DNA of 64,000 nucleotides, taken from Bacillus sp. FJAT-27445. GTDB lineage: Bacteria; Bacillota; Bacilli; Bacillales; Cytobacillaceae. Each line of letters starts with the position of its first letter. Position 1 is the stretch's first letter. Of this stretch, positions 26,408 through 35,146 are shown one piece after another. The stretch lies in contig NZ_LMTI01000001.1 in NCBI RefSeq assembly GCF_001510665.1, positions 516,252 through 580,251 on the forward strand, read 5' to 3'. A model generated the notes under the pieces. The model was not told the origin of the DNA, ran no database searches, and saw only the letters and a program-made list of their open reading frames with translations. The position numbers and the translations under genes were made by a program.

Positions 26408-26413
26408 TTAATC

Positions 26414-26950
26414 ATGTTGTTTAATAAGGAGTATTCTTTCCGTGGATCTCATGCTACCAAAGTAACGGAATTAACTGCTAATTTTAATGAGCATTCTGCA
26501 AAAATTTTTAATAGAAATATAGACGTTTATTTAATAGCTCCAATGGTTGGTTTTTTGTTTGGGCGTAAAGCTACAATAGATAAGTCTTCAGGTGAAACAA
26601 CTAAAATATTTCCTGATCAACTTTCACGTGAGCAAACAAATCTAAAATATAATTACCAATTAATTATGTTACTTGATAAGAAAAACGAACCTAATTTTGA
26701 AAAGAGGCTAGATAGGGCCTTTAGGAATTATGGTAATGAGAGTCAAGAGACTCTGAATGACGAATCACTTTATGAGGAATACGTTTTGGGTGGAATAGAT
26801 CTTCTTCATGAGAAATTAATTGACGGGGCTATTAACACAGAAGATTACCTTAATAGGCTTTATGACTTTTTGGAAGATTTTAATGATCGTTATAACACTG
26901 ATATTTCCGACGAGCATATTTTAGATTTATGTGCTTTAGCGCGTAGTTAA
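26414..26950 (+). CDS. Unknown 178-aa island protein
   Basis: I do not recognise this family. It begins MLFNKEYSFRGSHATKVTELT and includes IDVYLIAPMVGFLFGRKA, a conserved-looking patch, followed by an acidic helical C-terminal half (LNRLYDFLEDFNDRYN). It sits between the DndD-like ATPase and the sigma gene, six and nine bases away, so it belongs to the same operon and complex. In Dnd operons the gene after dndD is dndE, a small helical DNA-binding protein; this one is longer and shows no evident DndE signature, so equivalence is only a possibility. Start ATG is preceded by GAGGTGAT. Confidence 0.6.
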   Translation: MLFNKEYSFRGSHATKVTELTANFNEHSAKIFNRNIDVYLIAPMVGFLFGRKATIDKSSGETTKIFPDQLSREQTNLKYNYQLIMLLDKKNEPNFEKRLDRAFRNYGNESQETLNDESLYEEYVLGGIDLLHEKLIDGAINTEDYLNRLYDFLEDFNDRYNTDISDEHILDLCALARS

Positions 26951-26959
26951 CTAAAAGCG

Positions 26960-28078
26960 GTGTATAAAGTGGCAAAAAAGACCCCTGTTAATTCGTTTCA
27001 ATTAATGATTGAACTAAATAATGAAAGAGGCTTTTTAACATTTGACGACATAATAGATCATGCAGAAAAAAAATCTTTGCCTATCGATGAATTAGATCGT
27101 CTATGTGAAAGTTTGATATTAGAAGGCATAATTATTCTTGATAATGCTCCTGCAAAAACAGTTGTTCAAGCTAATGAAGAAAATAACCCTGGGAAACCTG
27201 AGTATGATAAGAGCAAACTTGATTACAATCAGATATATAATCGAGTACTTGAAATAGACAACTCTTTATGTGAGTATATTAATTTTCTAAGGGACATTGC
27301 GCCTCCACAACATAGAGAGGAATCACTTTTACTTCATCAAGCAATTGGAGGAAATTCATACGCTAGAGAACGATTAATAACAATGCATTTAAGAGTAGCC
27401 TTAAGAATTGCTTTGTGGTACCACGAAAAGTATGGATTTAATCTAGATGAAACAATACAAGAAGCAAATCTTGGGTTAATAGTTGCACTTGAAAAAATTC
27501 CAGAAAACACAAATTCTAGATTTTCCACTTATGCACCATGGTGGATCCGGCAAAACATTGATAGAAACACTCAGGGATTAAGTGCTGTGTATTACAGAAT
27601 TCCTGCACATTTGCAAGAAACATTATATAAAATTGTTAAATATAAACGTAGACATAAATGCGCAGAATCCCAAAAGTTCGGTAATTGTACAAACATATTA
27701 AATAAAATTAGCGAACAATTATCGCTTCCTCAAGAAACGGTTCGAAAATATTTAAATATCTTACAAGATCCTTATAGTATAGAAGATCTGATTGAAAATG
27801 ATACGATATCTGACCATAATGAATTAATGGATAATATAGAAAGAAATCTTGAATTACAATTATTAAATAAAAACCTCTCTGAATTATTTACTCTTTTAAA
27901 AGATAGAGAAAGAAAAGTAATCGAATTAAGGTTTGGTTTTTATGACGATAGACCCCGTACTTTAGAAGAAGTGGGTAATTTAATGGGAGTAACTCGGGAA
28001 AGAATTAGACAAATAGAGTATAAAGCATTAAAAAAATTAGAAAAACCATTAGCTAAAATTTTGGATACGTCTGTTTAA
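26960..28078 (+). CDS. Island-encoded RpoD-like (group 1/2) sigma factor
   Basis: A 372-aa sigma-70 protein. Residues about 12-60 (IELNNERGFLTFDDIIDH... LEGIIILD) resemble region 1.1. Region 2 is complete: GNSYARERLITMHLRVALRIA, DETIQEANLGLIVALEKI, then RFSTYAPWWIRQNIDRNTQ, the core-binding and -10 melting segment. Region 3 follows (YRIPAHLQETLYKI), and region 4 ends with TLEEVGNLMGVTRERIRQIEYKALKKLEKP, the classic -35 helix-turn-helix. Housekeeping sigma factors are not normally carried in defence operons, so this is unusual. The start could be GTG 26960 or GTG 26969, both with weak ribosome sites. A terminator follows immediately, and the second island operon starts just beyond it. Confidence 0.85.
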   Translation: MYKVAKKTPVNSFQLMIELNNERGFLTFDDIIDHAEKKSLPIDELDRLCESLILEGIIILDNAPAKTVVQANEENNPGKPEYDKSKLDYNQIYNRVLEIDNSLCEYINFLRDIAPPQHREESLLLHQAIGGNSYARERLITMHLRVALRIALWYHEKYGFNLDETIQEANLGLIVALEKIPENTNSRFSTYAPWWIRQNIDRNTQGLSAVYYRIPAHLQETLYKIVKYKRRHKCAESQKFGNCTNILNKISEQLSLPQETVRKYLNILQDPYSIEDLIENDTISDHNELMDNIERNLELQLLNKNLSELFTLLKDRERKVIELRFGFYDDRPRTLEEVGNLMGVTRERIRQIEYKALKKLEKPLAKILDTSV

Positions 28079-28101
28079 AAGTGCCATTGGGCACTTTTTT
28101 T
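28078..28101 (+). terminator. Terminator of the first island operon
   Basis: AAAGTGCC and GGCACTTT form a tight stem with a four-base loop and a T-run, overlapping the sigma stop region. It separates the first and second island operons. Confidence 0.9.
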
Positions 28102-28103
28102 AT

Positions 28104-28117
28104 CGAATGTTTGTTCT
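28104..28117 (+). promoter_or_regulatory. Weak LexA-box-like sequence
   Basis: CGAATGTTTGTTCT agrees with the B. subtilis LexA consensus CGAACRNRYGTTYC at 11 of 14 positions; the GAAT half-site variant is known upstream of recA. A TATAAT -10 candidate lies at 28158-28163, about 40 bases downstream, so the site would be upstream of the promoter. Weak evidence. Confidence 0.25.
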
Positions 28118-28253
28118 TTCTTTAAACAATAATACTTTCTATGTTAGATTTTTAGTGTATAATTATTACTGGAGAGAGAGAACCAGTAAAGTTTTTAGTT
28201 TTTATAATGCTGGGTACCTTATACCAGTAGAAATTAAAAGAGTAGGTGGTATT

Positions 28254-29153
28254 ATGGCTTACGCAAGACATGAGAGTTTTTATTTGCGTGATAAATGGGT
28301 GAGTAAGGGATTAAAGGTAATAAATGAGGACCCTCGTTTTTTTTATGATAAGGACGGCTTTGAGAAAATAGGTTTAGGTAAAAATATGGTTAAGTCTTTA
28401 CGTTTTTGGCTAAGTGCTATGAACCTAATAGAGGAAACAAAAAGTAAAGAGCACCAAATGAGCGAATTAGGGGAACTAATTTTTTCGGTTGATAGACTAC
28501 TACAAAGAAACGAAACGGTGGCGCTTATTCATTATAATCTAATCCGTAATAAAAATGATTTAGCTACAGTATTTTATTGGTTTTTTAATATCTACAAAGA
28601 AACCATTACACAAAGACCCGAATTAAAAAAGTCATTTAAAACTTGGGTTAAAAATAATGAACCTAAACCTGTGTCCGAGACTTCTTTAAATCGGGATATT
28701 GATGTACTAATACAACAATATACTAAAAATGCAAATGAAAATGATCCAGAAGACTTTATTTTTAGTCCTTTTACCAAGCTAAACCTTATTAAAGAAGAAC
28801 CTTCAGAAGAAAAAAACGAAAATATTCGGAAAGTATCTCCTGAAGTTAATGAAATTGGCATTTCAGCATTGTATTACGTTTTATTAAACTATTCACTTGA
28901 AAAAGGTTTAGATTTAATTAGTCTTGAAGAAATCATTAATGAGCCGTTCTTATGGGGTAAAGTATTTAATCTTTCTAGAAACAAAATAATAGAAGCATTA
29001 AATATTTTAACGAACCATGAAAAATTTCCAATTGAGTATTTGAGAACAAATAATCTTGATAATGTTCGAGTACCAAAGATTCATCCAATTGAATTATTAA
29101 ATTATGAGTTTAAAGCAGAGACAGGAAGGGCGACTATCAAGCATGGTGTTTAA
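28254..29153 (+). CDS. DUF4007 family protein
   Basis: A 299-aa protein with the DUF4007 pattern: MAYARHESFYLRDKWVSKGL, then FYDKDGFEKIGLGKNMVKSLRFWLSAMNLIEE (about residues 28-60). That pattern includes the invariant GxGKNMVxSxRxW. The fold is winged-helix-like and the family occurs almost only in defence loci with PAPS-reductase-like proteins. I chose ATG 28254, with AGTAGGTGG before it, over a 49-codon upstream extension that overlaps the promoter region. It overlaps the large ATPase gene by 11 bases. A DNA-binding or target-sensing role is likely but inferred. Confidence 0.8.
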   Translation: MAYARHESFYLRDKWVSKGLKVINEDPRFFYDKDGFEKIGLGKNMVKSLRFWLSAMNLIEETKSKEHQMSELGELIFSVDRLLQRNETVALIHYNLIRNKNDLATVFYWFFNIYKETITQRPELKKSFKTWVKNNEPKPVSETSLNRDIDVLIQQYTKNANENDPEDFIFSPFTKLNLIKEEPSEEKNENIRKVSPEVNEIGISALYYVLLNYSLEKGLDLISLEEIINEPFLWGKVFNLSRNKIIEALNILTNHEKFPIEYLRTNNLDNVRVPKIHPIELLNYEFKAETGRATIKHGV

Positions 29154-32100
29154 GACTAGTGTTAACATTCGTTTCGATGTTGGAAAGGAAGAATTTATTA
29201 ATAGATATATTCCGACTCCTTCACATACAGAAGTTTTGAAAGGTATATTAGACGGGTTCTTAAAAGAGAGCAATAGAGCTCATATTGTAGTGGGAGCATA
29301 CGGTACTGGAAAATCGCTACTTGCTACAGTGGTAAGCAGCATAGTTTCAAAAAATGCTGATCCCTTAGGTGTAGAAAAACTAATAAAAAAATTTGTGTTT
29401 TTCGATGATTACATAGCTAATCAGTTTAATAGTGTAAATAACCTGAATAAAAGATACGTACCAGTACTATTAACAGGTAATGAAGGAAGATTTAGGCAAG
29501 CTATACTCTCAAATGTAGTTAAGGCATTAAAAAAAGAAGGTCTTGAAGTTGTTCTACCTGGAGTAAGTAAAAAAATTCTTGAATCGGTTAAGTTATGGGA
29601 AGAACGATTCCCACAAACATACTCTTCCTTTCTTGGATACTTGGAATCTTATAATAAGGATATTTCCTCATGGAAAGAGGAAATTAAAAATCAGAATGAA
29701 AAAGAGATTTCATTTTTTAGTGAGATCTATCCTTTACTTACATCGGGAGCTACTTTTGAAATAGGATACACTGAAGACTTTCTGGAGCAAATGGGTTACA
29801 TTTCAAAATTATTAAATGCAAACAATTTAGGGTTAATGATTGTATATGATGAATTTGGACGATTTTTGCAAGGATTAAATAATTCTAGTCTTAATGAAAC
29901 AATGCAAGATATTCAGGATTTAGCTGAATTAACAGATCGTGAAAAATCTTTGCATTTTATGCTCATAACGCATAAAAGTTTAAGACAATATTTTGGTGGA
30001 AACCAAGGTGATATTGCTAAAGAGTTTCAACGAATTGAAAAACGCTTTAGACAATACAATATTACCAGTGATCAAGCAACTTTCCTTAAGATTGCTGAAG
30101 TGATAATGACAGAAAATATTAAACAAAAACCTGTAATTCCTGAGTCAACTTATAATGATACACTAAATAGTTTAAAGAATTATTCCTTATTTCCAAGCTT
30201 AAATCCAAATGAAAGGGAGCAAATAATTGTAAGGTCTATGTATCCCTTACATCCAGTTACACTGTTTGTTTTGCCGCAACTTTCTAGTATCTTTGGACAA
30301 AACGAGAGGACTCTTTTCACATTTTTAGAAAGTGAAGAAACAGGTGGTTTATTAAACCATATAACTAAAACCAAGGGTTATTATAAACCTCACCAATTGT
30401 TTGATTACTTCTTTTCTGATACATCTGGTAATGATGTTGATCCTGAGGTTTCTAAACACCTTTTGCTATATAAAAAAGCTGTGGCAAGGATCCCCGACAA
30501 TTTAGTTGATAAGAAGCTTGCATTTCAAATAATAAAATTTTTATCAATCTGGAGTTTATGTGGATTACAGAATGAACAAAAGATTACAACTGACTTCCTT
30601 AAGTTTGCTATACAAGAAATCGAAAATATTGATGCAGTTCTTGAAACATTAGCAAACCATAAAGTAATTAGGTTTAACAGATTGAATGAACATTGGGAAC
30701 TTCATTCTGGAAGTGCTATTGATATCCAAGAGCAAATATCTGATAAAAAATCCGGACAAATCTTAACAAACACTGATATTCATAAAATATTGTTGAAAAA
30801 TTTATCAAGAAAGTATTTCTTTCCAGAGAAATACAATGATGATAAAGAAATGACCAGATTTGCCAATATAGAGCTTCTTCTAGAAAGCGATTTGCAGGCG
30901 TTCGATAAGGTAAAATTAAAAAATAACATTAATGATTTAACTATATACTACGTTATTCCAGAAGATAGCGAAGCGAAAAATGTAGTAGATGATATTTCTA
31001 AATTATCGGGATCCCATAAAGATATTTTTGTAATTCATCCCAAACCCTTATCTTCAATAAAGGAGGAAATCTTAGAGAGTGTGATTATTGAGACCTTAAC
31101 TTCGGATAAAGAATTACTTTCAGAAGATAAAGGTATTAAGGAAGAATTAACAATTTTATTAAAAGAAGTTAATTATGTTATTAATAGATTTTTATCATTA
31201 CTAACAAATTTCGATCAAAATTTAATCTGGGTGTCAACTAGAAAAAGGATACCAATTAATAGTTCAATAGAATTGTCTGAGCTTTTGTCGGAAAAATGTT
31301 ACCAACTCTATGGTGAAAGTCCCAAGATTATTAATGATTCTTTTAATAGAATGAACAGTTCTTCTCAACAAATTTCTGGGGCGAAGTTATTAATTGATCA
31401 AATTATAAAGGCACCTACAGAAGATCAATTTGGTGTTTCTGGTAATGGACCAGCATATGCAATTTATGCTTCAATATTTAAAAATAATTTTAATTTTGAT
31501 TCTAACATCAGGAACTTAGACTACAGCTATATTGAGTATGGCCCATATAAAAAAATGAGAGAGAAATTAGTTGACTTATTAGATAAACAACCTAAAGGGA
31601 ATTTTTCAGATATTATAGACATTTTTGCAAAACCTCCTTTTGGAATAAGAAAACCAGTTATACTTATTCTTTTAGTTGCTATGCTTAGAGATCGATGGAA
31701 TGAATTTATGCTTTACCGGAATGAGATCTTTGTCCCCGGGTTGAATGGTAGTAAACTTTATGAAATTTTAGAAGAAGAAGGTCCTGAAAATTACCAATAT
31801 GTCTATGAACATATTGATGAAGAGTTTATTAAATTCTTTAATACTATTGAAAATTTTTTCCACAGTCATATTGAAGATCGTCTTGAGGGACAACATAATT
31901 CGAGATTGATTCAGATATGTGGTACTTTGTTAAAATGGTTAAGATCATTACCAAGATTCACTCAAATTTCTGAGTCAGTCGACCAAGAATTTAGAACACT
32001 TCGGGATTTAATAAGAAGGACGGAAGTAAAACCTCAAAAGAGCATCTCGGATATATACTCTATTTACCATGATGAGAATATATTAGATTTATTAAGAATT

Positions 32101-32622
32101 AAGGAATATGCAGAAAACTTTATCTTGGTTGAAATCCAAGGACTTAAACAGGTAGTTTTAGAGAATACCGGAACTAAAAACTTTGAACAGCTTAGAAAAT
32201 GGGCTGATAGTCAACATGAATATCTAAAGAAAAACAGTGAGTTAGTAAGGTCGATATTAAGTATTAAAACGGATGACTGGGTAGGGGAGTTTGCTGAAAA
32301 TTTCTCTGGTGTAAGAGTAGAGGATTGGTCTGACAAAACTAAAGAAAAGTTTATAAAAGATATTGAACAAGGCGTCCATGAAATTAATCGGTTTTATATT
32401 GAGAGGGATAACCTATCACATTCTGTCAAAGAAACTCCTTCTAGCTATTATACTGTTCAAATTGGTAATAAATCAAAAGTAATAAATAAAGTGGAGTTCT
32501 CTGTAAAGGCAAAGACTGTTTATACGAATATTGACAGAATAATTAAAAATGCCGGTCGTAATATTCCGAAAAATGAATTGGAGTATATGATTTATCTTTT
32601 AATGGAAGAACATATTGAATAA
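29143..32622 (+). CDS. Large P-loop ATPase (BrxC/PglY-like)
   Basis: A 1159-aa protein with an N-terminal STAND/ORC-like AAA+ module. Walker A GAYGTGKS lies at about 51-58 and Walker B LMIVYDEFGRFLQ at about 231-243. A sensor-like segment ITHKSLRQYFGG and a long helical middle follow, with a C-terminal coiled-coil-rich half. Size and layout resemble BrxC/PglY ATPases of BREX and other defence ATPases of over 1000 residues. Start ATG lies within the end of the DUF4007 gene. The PP-loop gene follows 15 bases on. In BREX type 4 a BrxC-like ATPase is paired with a PAPS reductase (BrxP), a resemblance that is suggestive only. Probably the energy-driven core of the second island operon. Confidence 0.8.
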   Translation: MVFKTSVNIRFDVGKEEFINRYIPTPSHTEVLKGILDGFLKESNRAHIVVGAYGTGKSLLATVVSSIVSKNADPLGVEKLIKKFVFFDDYIANQFNSVNNLNKRYVPVLLTGNEGRFRQAILSNVVKALKKEGLEVVLPGVSKKILESVKLWEERFPQTYSSFLGYLESYNKDISSWKEEIKNQNEKEISFFSEIYPLLTSGATFEIGYTEDFLEQMGYISKLLNANNLGLMIVYDEFGRFLQGLNNSSLNETMQDIQDLAELTDREKSLHFMLITHKSLRQYFGGNQGDIAKEFQRIEKRFRQYNITSDQATFLKIAEVIMTENIKQKPVIPESTYNDTLNSLKNYSLFPSLNPNEREQIIVRSMYPLHPVTLFVLPQLSSIFGQNERTLFTFLESEETGGLLNHITKTKGYYKPHQLFDYFFSDTSGNDVDPEVSKHLLLYKKAVARIPDNLVDKKLAFQIIKFLSIWSLCGLQNEQKITTDFLKFAIQEIENIDAVLETLANHKVIRFNRLNEHWELHSGSAIDIQEQISDKKSGQILTNTDIHKILLKNLSRKYFFPEKYNDDKEMTRFANIELLLESDLQAFDKVKLKNNINDLTIYYVIPEDSEAKNVVDDISKLSGSHKDIFVIHPKPLSSIKEEILESVIIETLTSDKELLSEDKGIKEELTILLKEVNYVINRFLSLLTNFDQNLIWVSTRKRIPINSSIELSELLSEKCYQLYGESPKIINDSFNRMNSSSQQISGAKLLIDQIIKAPTEDQFGVSGNGPAYAIYASIFKNNFNFDSNIRNLDYSYIEYGPYKKMREKLVDLLDKQPKGNFSDIIDIFAKPPFGIRKPVILILLVAMLRDRWNEFMLYRNEIFVPGLNGSKLYEILEEEGPENYQYVYEHIDEEFIKFFNTIENFFHSHIEDRLEGQHNSRLIQICGTLLKWLRSLPRFTQISESVDQEFRTLRDLIRRTEVKPQKSISDIYSIYHDENILDLLRIKEYAENFILVEIQGLKQVVLENTGTKNFEQLRKWADSQHEYLKKNSELVRSILSIKTDDWVGEFAENFSGVRVEDWSDKTKEKFIKDIEQGVHEINRFYIERDNLSHSVKETPSSYYTVQIGNKSKVINKVEFSVKAKTVYTNIDRIIKNAGRNIPKNELEYMIYLLMEEHIE

Positions 32623-32637
32623 ACAGGAGGTGTTCAC

Positions 32638-34164
32638 TTGGATACTTTAAATCGTAATCAAGTTCATATTGCCGTACTAACAGGTGGCGTTGCAAGTTCT
32701 TTTGTAGCAAAAAAAGTTGTTGAAAAGTATGGGAAAGATAACAGTAGACTGTTGTATTTAGATTTCTTTAGCGAAAATGGTGAAAATCCTAATTATATTG
32801 ATAATCATAGGTTTATGAAAGAGGTATCTACTTTTCTGGATCTACCATTAATTAAAATTGAAGCTGATCCCACTGAAATAAACTATGAGTTTTGTTCTGG
32901 AGATGAAGATACATCTATTTTAAAATATGAAGTTGAAGTAAAATTAAAAGAGCTGGTAAATTATGTTCTATCTATTAGGGAGCAAGAAAAACTTAACCCA
33001 ATATTATATTTTGGTAATGTTCCGGAAAATTTGTATGACAACAAATCTATTTGTTTAGAAAGTATAGAGAAGGGTTTTGCGAAGTCAACGGATATTATAT
33101 CATTCTTTGAACAGCTCCCTATTGAACCTATCCATATAAAATTCCCGCTATATGATGAGGTCGATACAAAAACTTTAAATATAAAAAAAACTATTCAAGA
33201 TGAGTGGGGAATAAATTTACCTCGTTCAGAACGTAAACGTATTTACATTGCGATGTTTTCTGGAGGGGCTGGTAGTGCATATGTTGCCTATTACATGGTA
33301 CAGACTTTTGGGAAAGATAACTGTAAATTATTCTTTACAAACACTCTTTGGGAAGATGAAGATAATTTAAGGTTTATGGATGAAGTCTCAGATTATATTG
33401 GTCTTGAAATCACAGAGATATTAGATGGTAGAACTCCAGAGGAAGTCTTCTATGATTATAAGTTTCTAGGTAACTCTCGGTTAGCAAAATGTTCAGAAGA
33501 ACTAAAAGTTAGACAAACACTTGTCTATTTAGAGGGCTTGCGTGACAACGAAAATTTAGAGCCTGTTTTATATTTTGGTATTTCACCTCATGAAAAACAG
33601 CGCCGAGATAATAGTCATATTAGGCGTAAATACAACATCATAGATGAAAATAGTCCGGACATGAATATTAGAAAGGCAGCTGGGATTAGGTCTTTTTATG
33701 AGCATTTCCCATTAGAACCCATTGAATCAAGATTCCCGTTAATTGAAACATTAAGGGAAGATCTTGACGCAAAGGGAATTATCCAGAATGAATGGGGTAT
33801 TAATTTACCTCGGATGTACACTGCAGCAATAGAAAAAGCAGAAAGTGAAAATGATCCTATTGCAAAATTATTAGTTAAGTTCGGTATTTATGGATTCTCT
33901 CATGCTAATTGTGGTGGAAGGTGTGTTAGAGGCGGCTTACAACATTATGCAACTTTACTGGCTATATGGCCGGATCAGTACAAAGAACAAGAAGAAATGG
34001 AGGAGCGTTTTAGAGCTCACTTTGCTAAAGATGTTTCTATCCTTAAGAAAAATGGTGGGCCATATACATTAAAACAATACCGTTTAGATATTGAAAGAGA
34101 AGGAATTGAAAAATATCTGTTTAAACCAGATGATACTATTCCATGCGTTTGTTCCTTTTCATAA
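32638..34164 (+). CDS. Tandem PP-loop protein of the PAPS reductase/DndC-like family
   Basis: A 508-aa protein with two consecutive ATP-pyrophosphatase-like domains. The first carries TGGVASS at about 14-20 and the second SGGAGSA at about 207-213. Both are followed by the same FGKDN/YGKDN strand, a DxxFMxEVS segment and an ending EWGINLPR, so it is an internal duplication. The C-terminus has NCGGRCVRGG (about 424-433) and CVCSF at the very end. Three to four clustered cysteines recall the iron-sulfur site of DndC-type enzymes. The first domain's loop (Ala and Ser at key sites) may be degenerate. Start TTG with AGGAGGTG. Expected to activate an oxygen or sulfur group on DNA or a cofactor. Confidence 0.8.
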   Translation: MDTLNRNQVHIAVLTGGVASSFVAKKVVEKYGKDNSRLLYLDFFSENGENPNYIDNHRFMKEVSTFLDLPLIKIEADPTEINYEFCSGDEDTSILKYEVEVKLKELVNYVLSIREQEKLNPILYFGNVPENLYDNKSICLESIEKGFAKSTDIISFFEQLPIEPIHIKFPLYDEVDTKTLNIKKTIQDEWGINLPRSERKRIYIAMFSGGAGSAYVAYYMVQTFGKDNCKLFFTNTLWEDEDNLRFMDEVSDYIGLEITEILDGRTPEEVFYDYKFLGNSRLAKCSEELKVRQTLVYLEGLRDNENLEPVLYFGISPHEKQRRDNSHIRRKYNIIDENSPDMNIRKAAGIRSFYEHFPLEPIESRFPLIETLREDLDAKGIIQNEWGINLPRMYTAAIEKAESENDPIAKLLVKFGIYGFSHANCGGRCVRGGLQHYATLLAIWPDQYKEQEEMEERFRAHFAKDVSILKKNGGPYTLKQYRLDIEREGIEKYLFKPDDTIPCVCSFS

Positions 34165-34179
34165 CATCCTAATCACCTT

Positions 34180-34205
34180 AACCCCCTAAAATAGGGGGTT
34201 TTTAT
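34180..34205 (+). terminator. Terminator of the second island operon
   Basis: AACCCCCT and AGGGGGTT form a perfect 8-bp stem with a five-base loop and TTTT after it. It isolates the third PP-loop gene as its own unit. Confidence 0.9.
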
Positions 34206-34233
34206 TGAGTTTTAAATATATTTATGATAAGAT
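34205..34233 (+). promoter_or_regulatory. Sigma-A type promoter of the third island unit
   Basis: TTGAGT (34205-34210), 17 bases, TAAGAT (34228-34233). The start of transcription would fall at about 34240, inside the LexA box. The -35 begins right at the end of the preceding terminator. Confidence 0.6.
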
Positions 34234-34239
34234 TAATAT

Positions 34240-34253
34240 AGAACATACGTTCC
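34240..34253 (+). promoter_or_regulatory. LexA (SOS) box
   Basis: AGAACATACGTTCC agrees at 13 of 14 positions with the Bacillus LexA consensus CGAACRNRYGTTYC; only the first base differs. It covers the predicted transcription start, the classic position for LexA repression. Confidence 0.75.
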
Positions 34254-34291
34254 TAGAATTGTCACCCTCAAAATAAAAAGAGGTGATAGTA

Positions 34292-35098
34292 TTGAAACAC
34301 GTTATCATGTACTCTGGTGGCGTTGGAAGTTTTATGGCCGCAAAGCTAGTTGCTAAGGAAGTTCCAGTAGAAAACATTATTTTATTATTTACAGACACCC
34401 GTACAGAGGATGAAGATCTTTATCGGTTTGTTGAAGAAACCTCAATTGCCCTAGGAGTTCAACTTGTTAAATTATGTGATGGAAGAAATGTTTGGGAAGT
34501 ATTTAAGGATGTAAGATATCTAGGAAACTCTAGAGTTGCACCATGTACAAGAATTTTAAAACAAAAACCGGCAAGAGATTGGGTTATTAACAATTTTAAA
34601 CCTGATGAAGTTATTTTGTATGTCGGAATTGATTGGACGGAAATTCATAGATTAGAAAAAATAGAAACAAATTGGAAGCCCTATACTATAAAAGCACCTT
34701 TATGTGAAGAACCATATATTACAAAAGAAGAAATATATCATGAAATACTAAAATACGGAATAAAAATACCTCGCTTATATAATATGGGTTTTGCACATAA
34801 CAATTGTGGAGGGTTTTGCGTAAAAGCAGGACAAGCTCATTTTAAAAACCTATTATTATCGTTACCTGAAAGATATAGTTATCATGAAAATAAGGAGGAA
34901 GAATTAATTAATTTTTTACAAAAAGATGTGTCCATATTGAAAAGACAAAGGAACAATGAGATAGAAAAAATTACTTTAAAGAAATTAAGAGAGGAAATAG
35001 AAAGTCAATCCGACAGCATTGATCTTTTTGATTTTGGAGGTTGTGGATGTTTTATTGAGGAACAAAGGGCTAATTATTATTACATACAAATACTTTAA
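34292..35098 (+). CDS. PP-loop/PAPS-reductase-like protein under predicted SOS control
   Basis: A 268-aa single-domain relative of the tandem protein upstream. It has YSGGVGS at residues 7-13, the DTRTEDEDLYRFVEE strand-helix, and a LGNSRVAPCTRILKQ segment that matches LGNSRLAKCSEELKV of the other protein. NCGGFCVKAG (Cys172, Cys176) and GGCGC (Cys251, Cys253) lie near the end. These cysteines are shared with the tandem protein and could hold an iron-sulfur cluster. TTG 34292 was chosen because AGAGGTGAT lies just upstream; GTG 34283 overlaps that site. A near-consensus LexA box upstream suggests induction on DNA damage, separate from the rest of the island. Confidence 0.8.
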   Translation: MKHVIMYSGGVGSFMAAKLVAKEVPVENIILLFTDTRTEDEDLYRFVEETSIALGVQLVKLCDGRNVWEVFKDVRYLGNSRVAPCTRILKQKPARDWVINNFKPDEVILYVGIDWTEIHRLEKIETNWKPYTIKAPLCEEPYITKEEIYHEILKYGIKIPRLYNMGFAHNNCGGFCVKAGQAHFKNLLLSLPERYSYHENKEEELINFLQKDVSILKRQRNNEIEKITLKKLREEIESQSDSIDLFDFGGCGCFIEEQRANYYYIQIL

Positions 35099-35105
35099 TA
35101 TTATA

Positions 35106-35146
35106 AAAGGATGAAGCTTCCTTAGGAGCATTCATCCTTTTTTTTA
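35106..35146 (+). terminator. Bidirectional terminator between converging genes
   Basis: AAAGGATGAA and TTCATCCTTT arms around a 15-base loop are followed by a long T-run. It lies between the PP-loop gene and the minus-strand zinc-ribbon gene. Confidence 0.85.
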
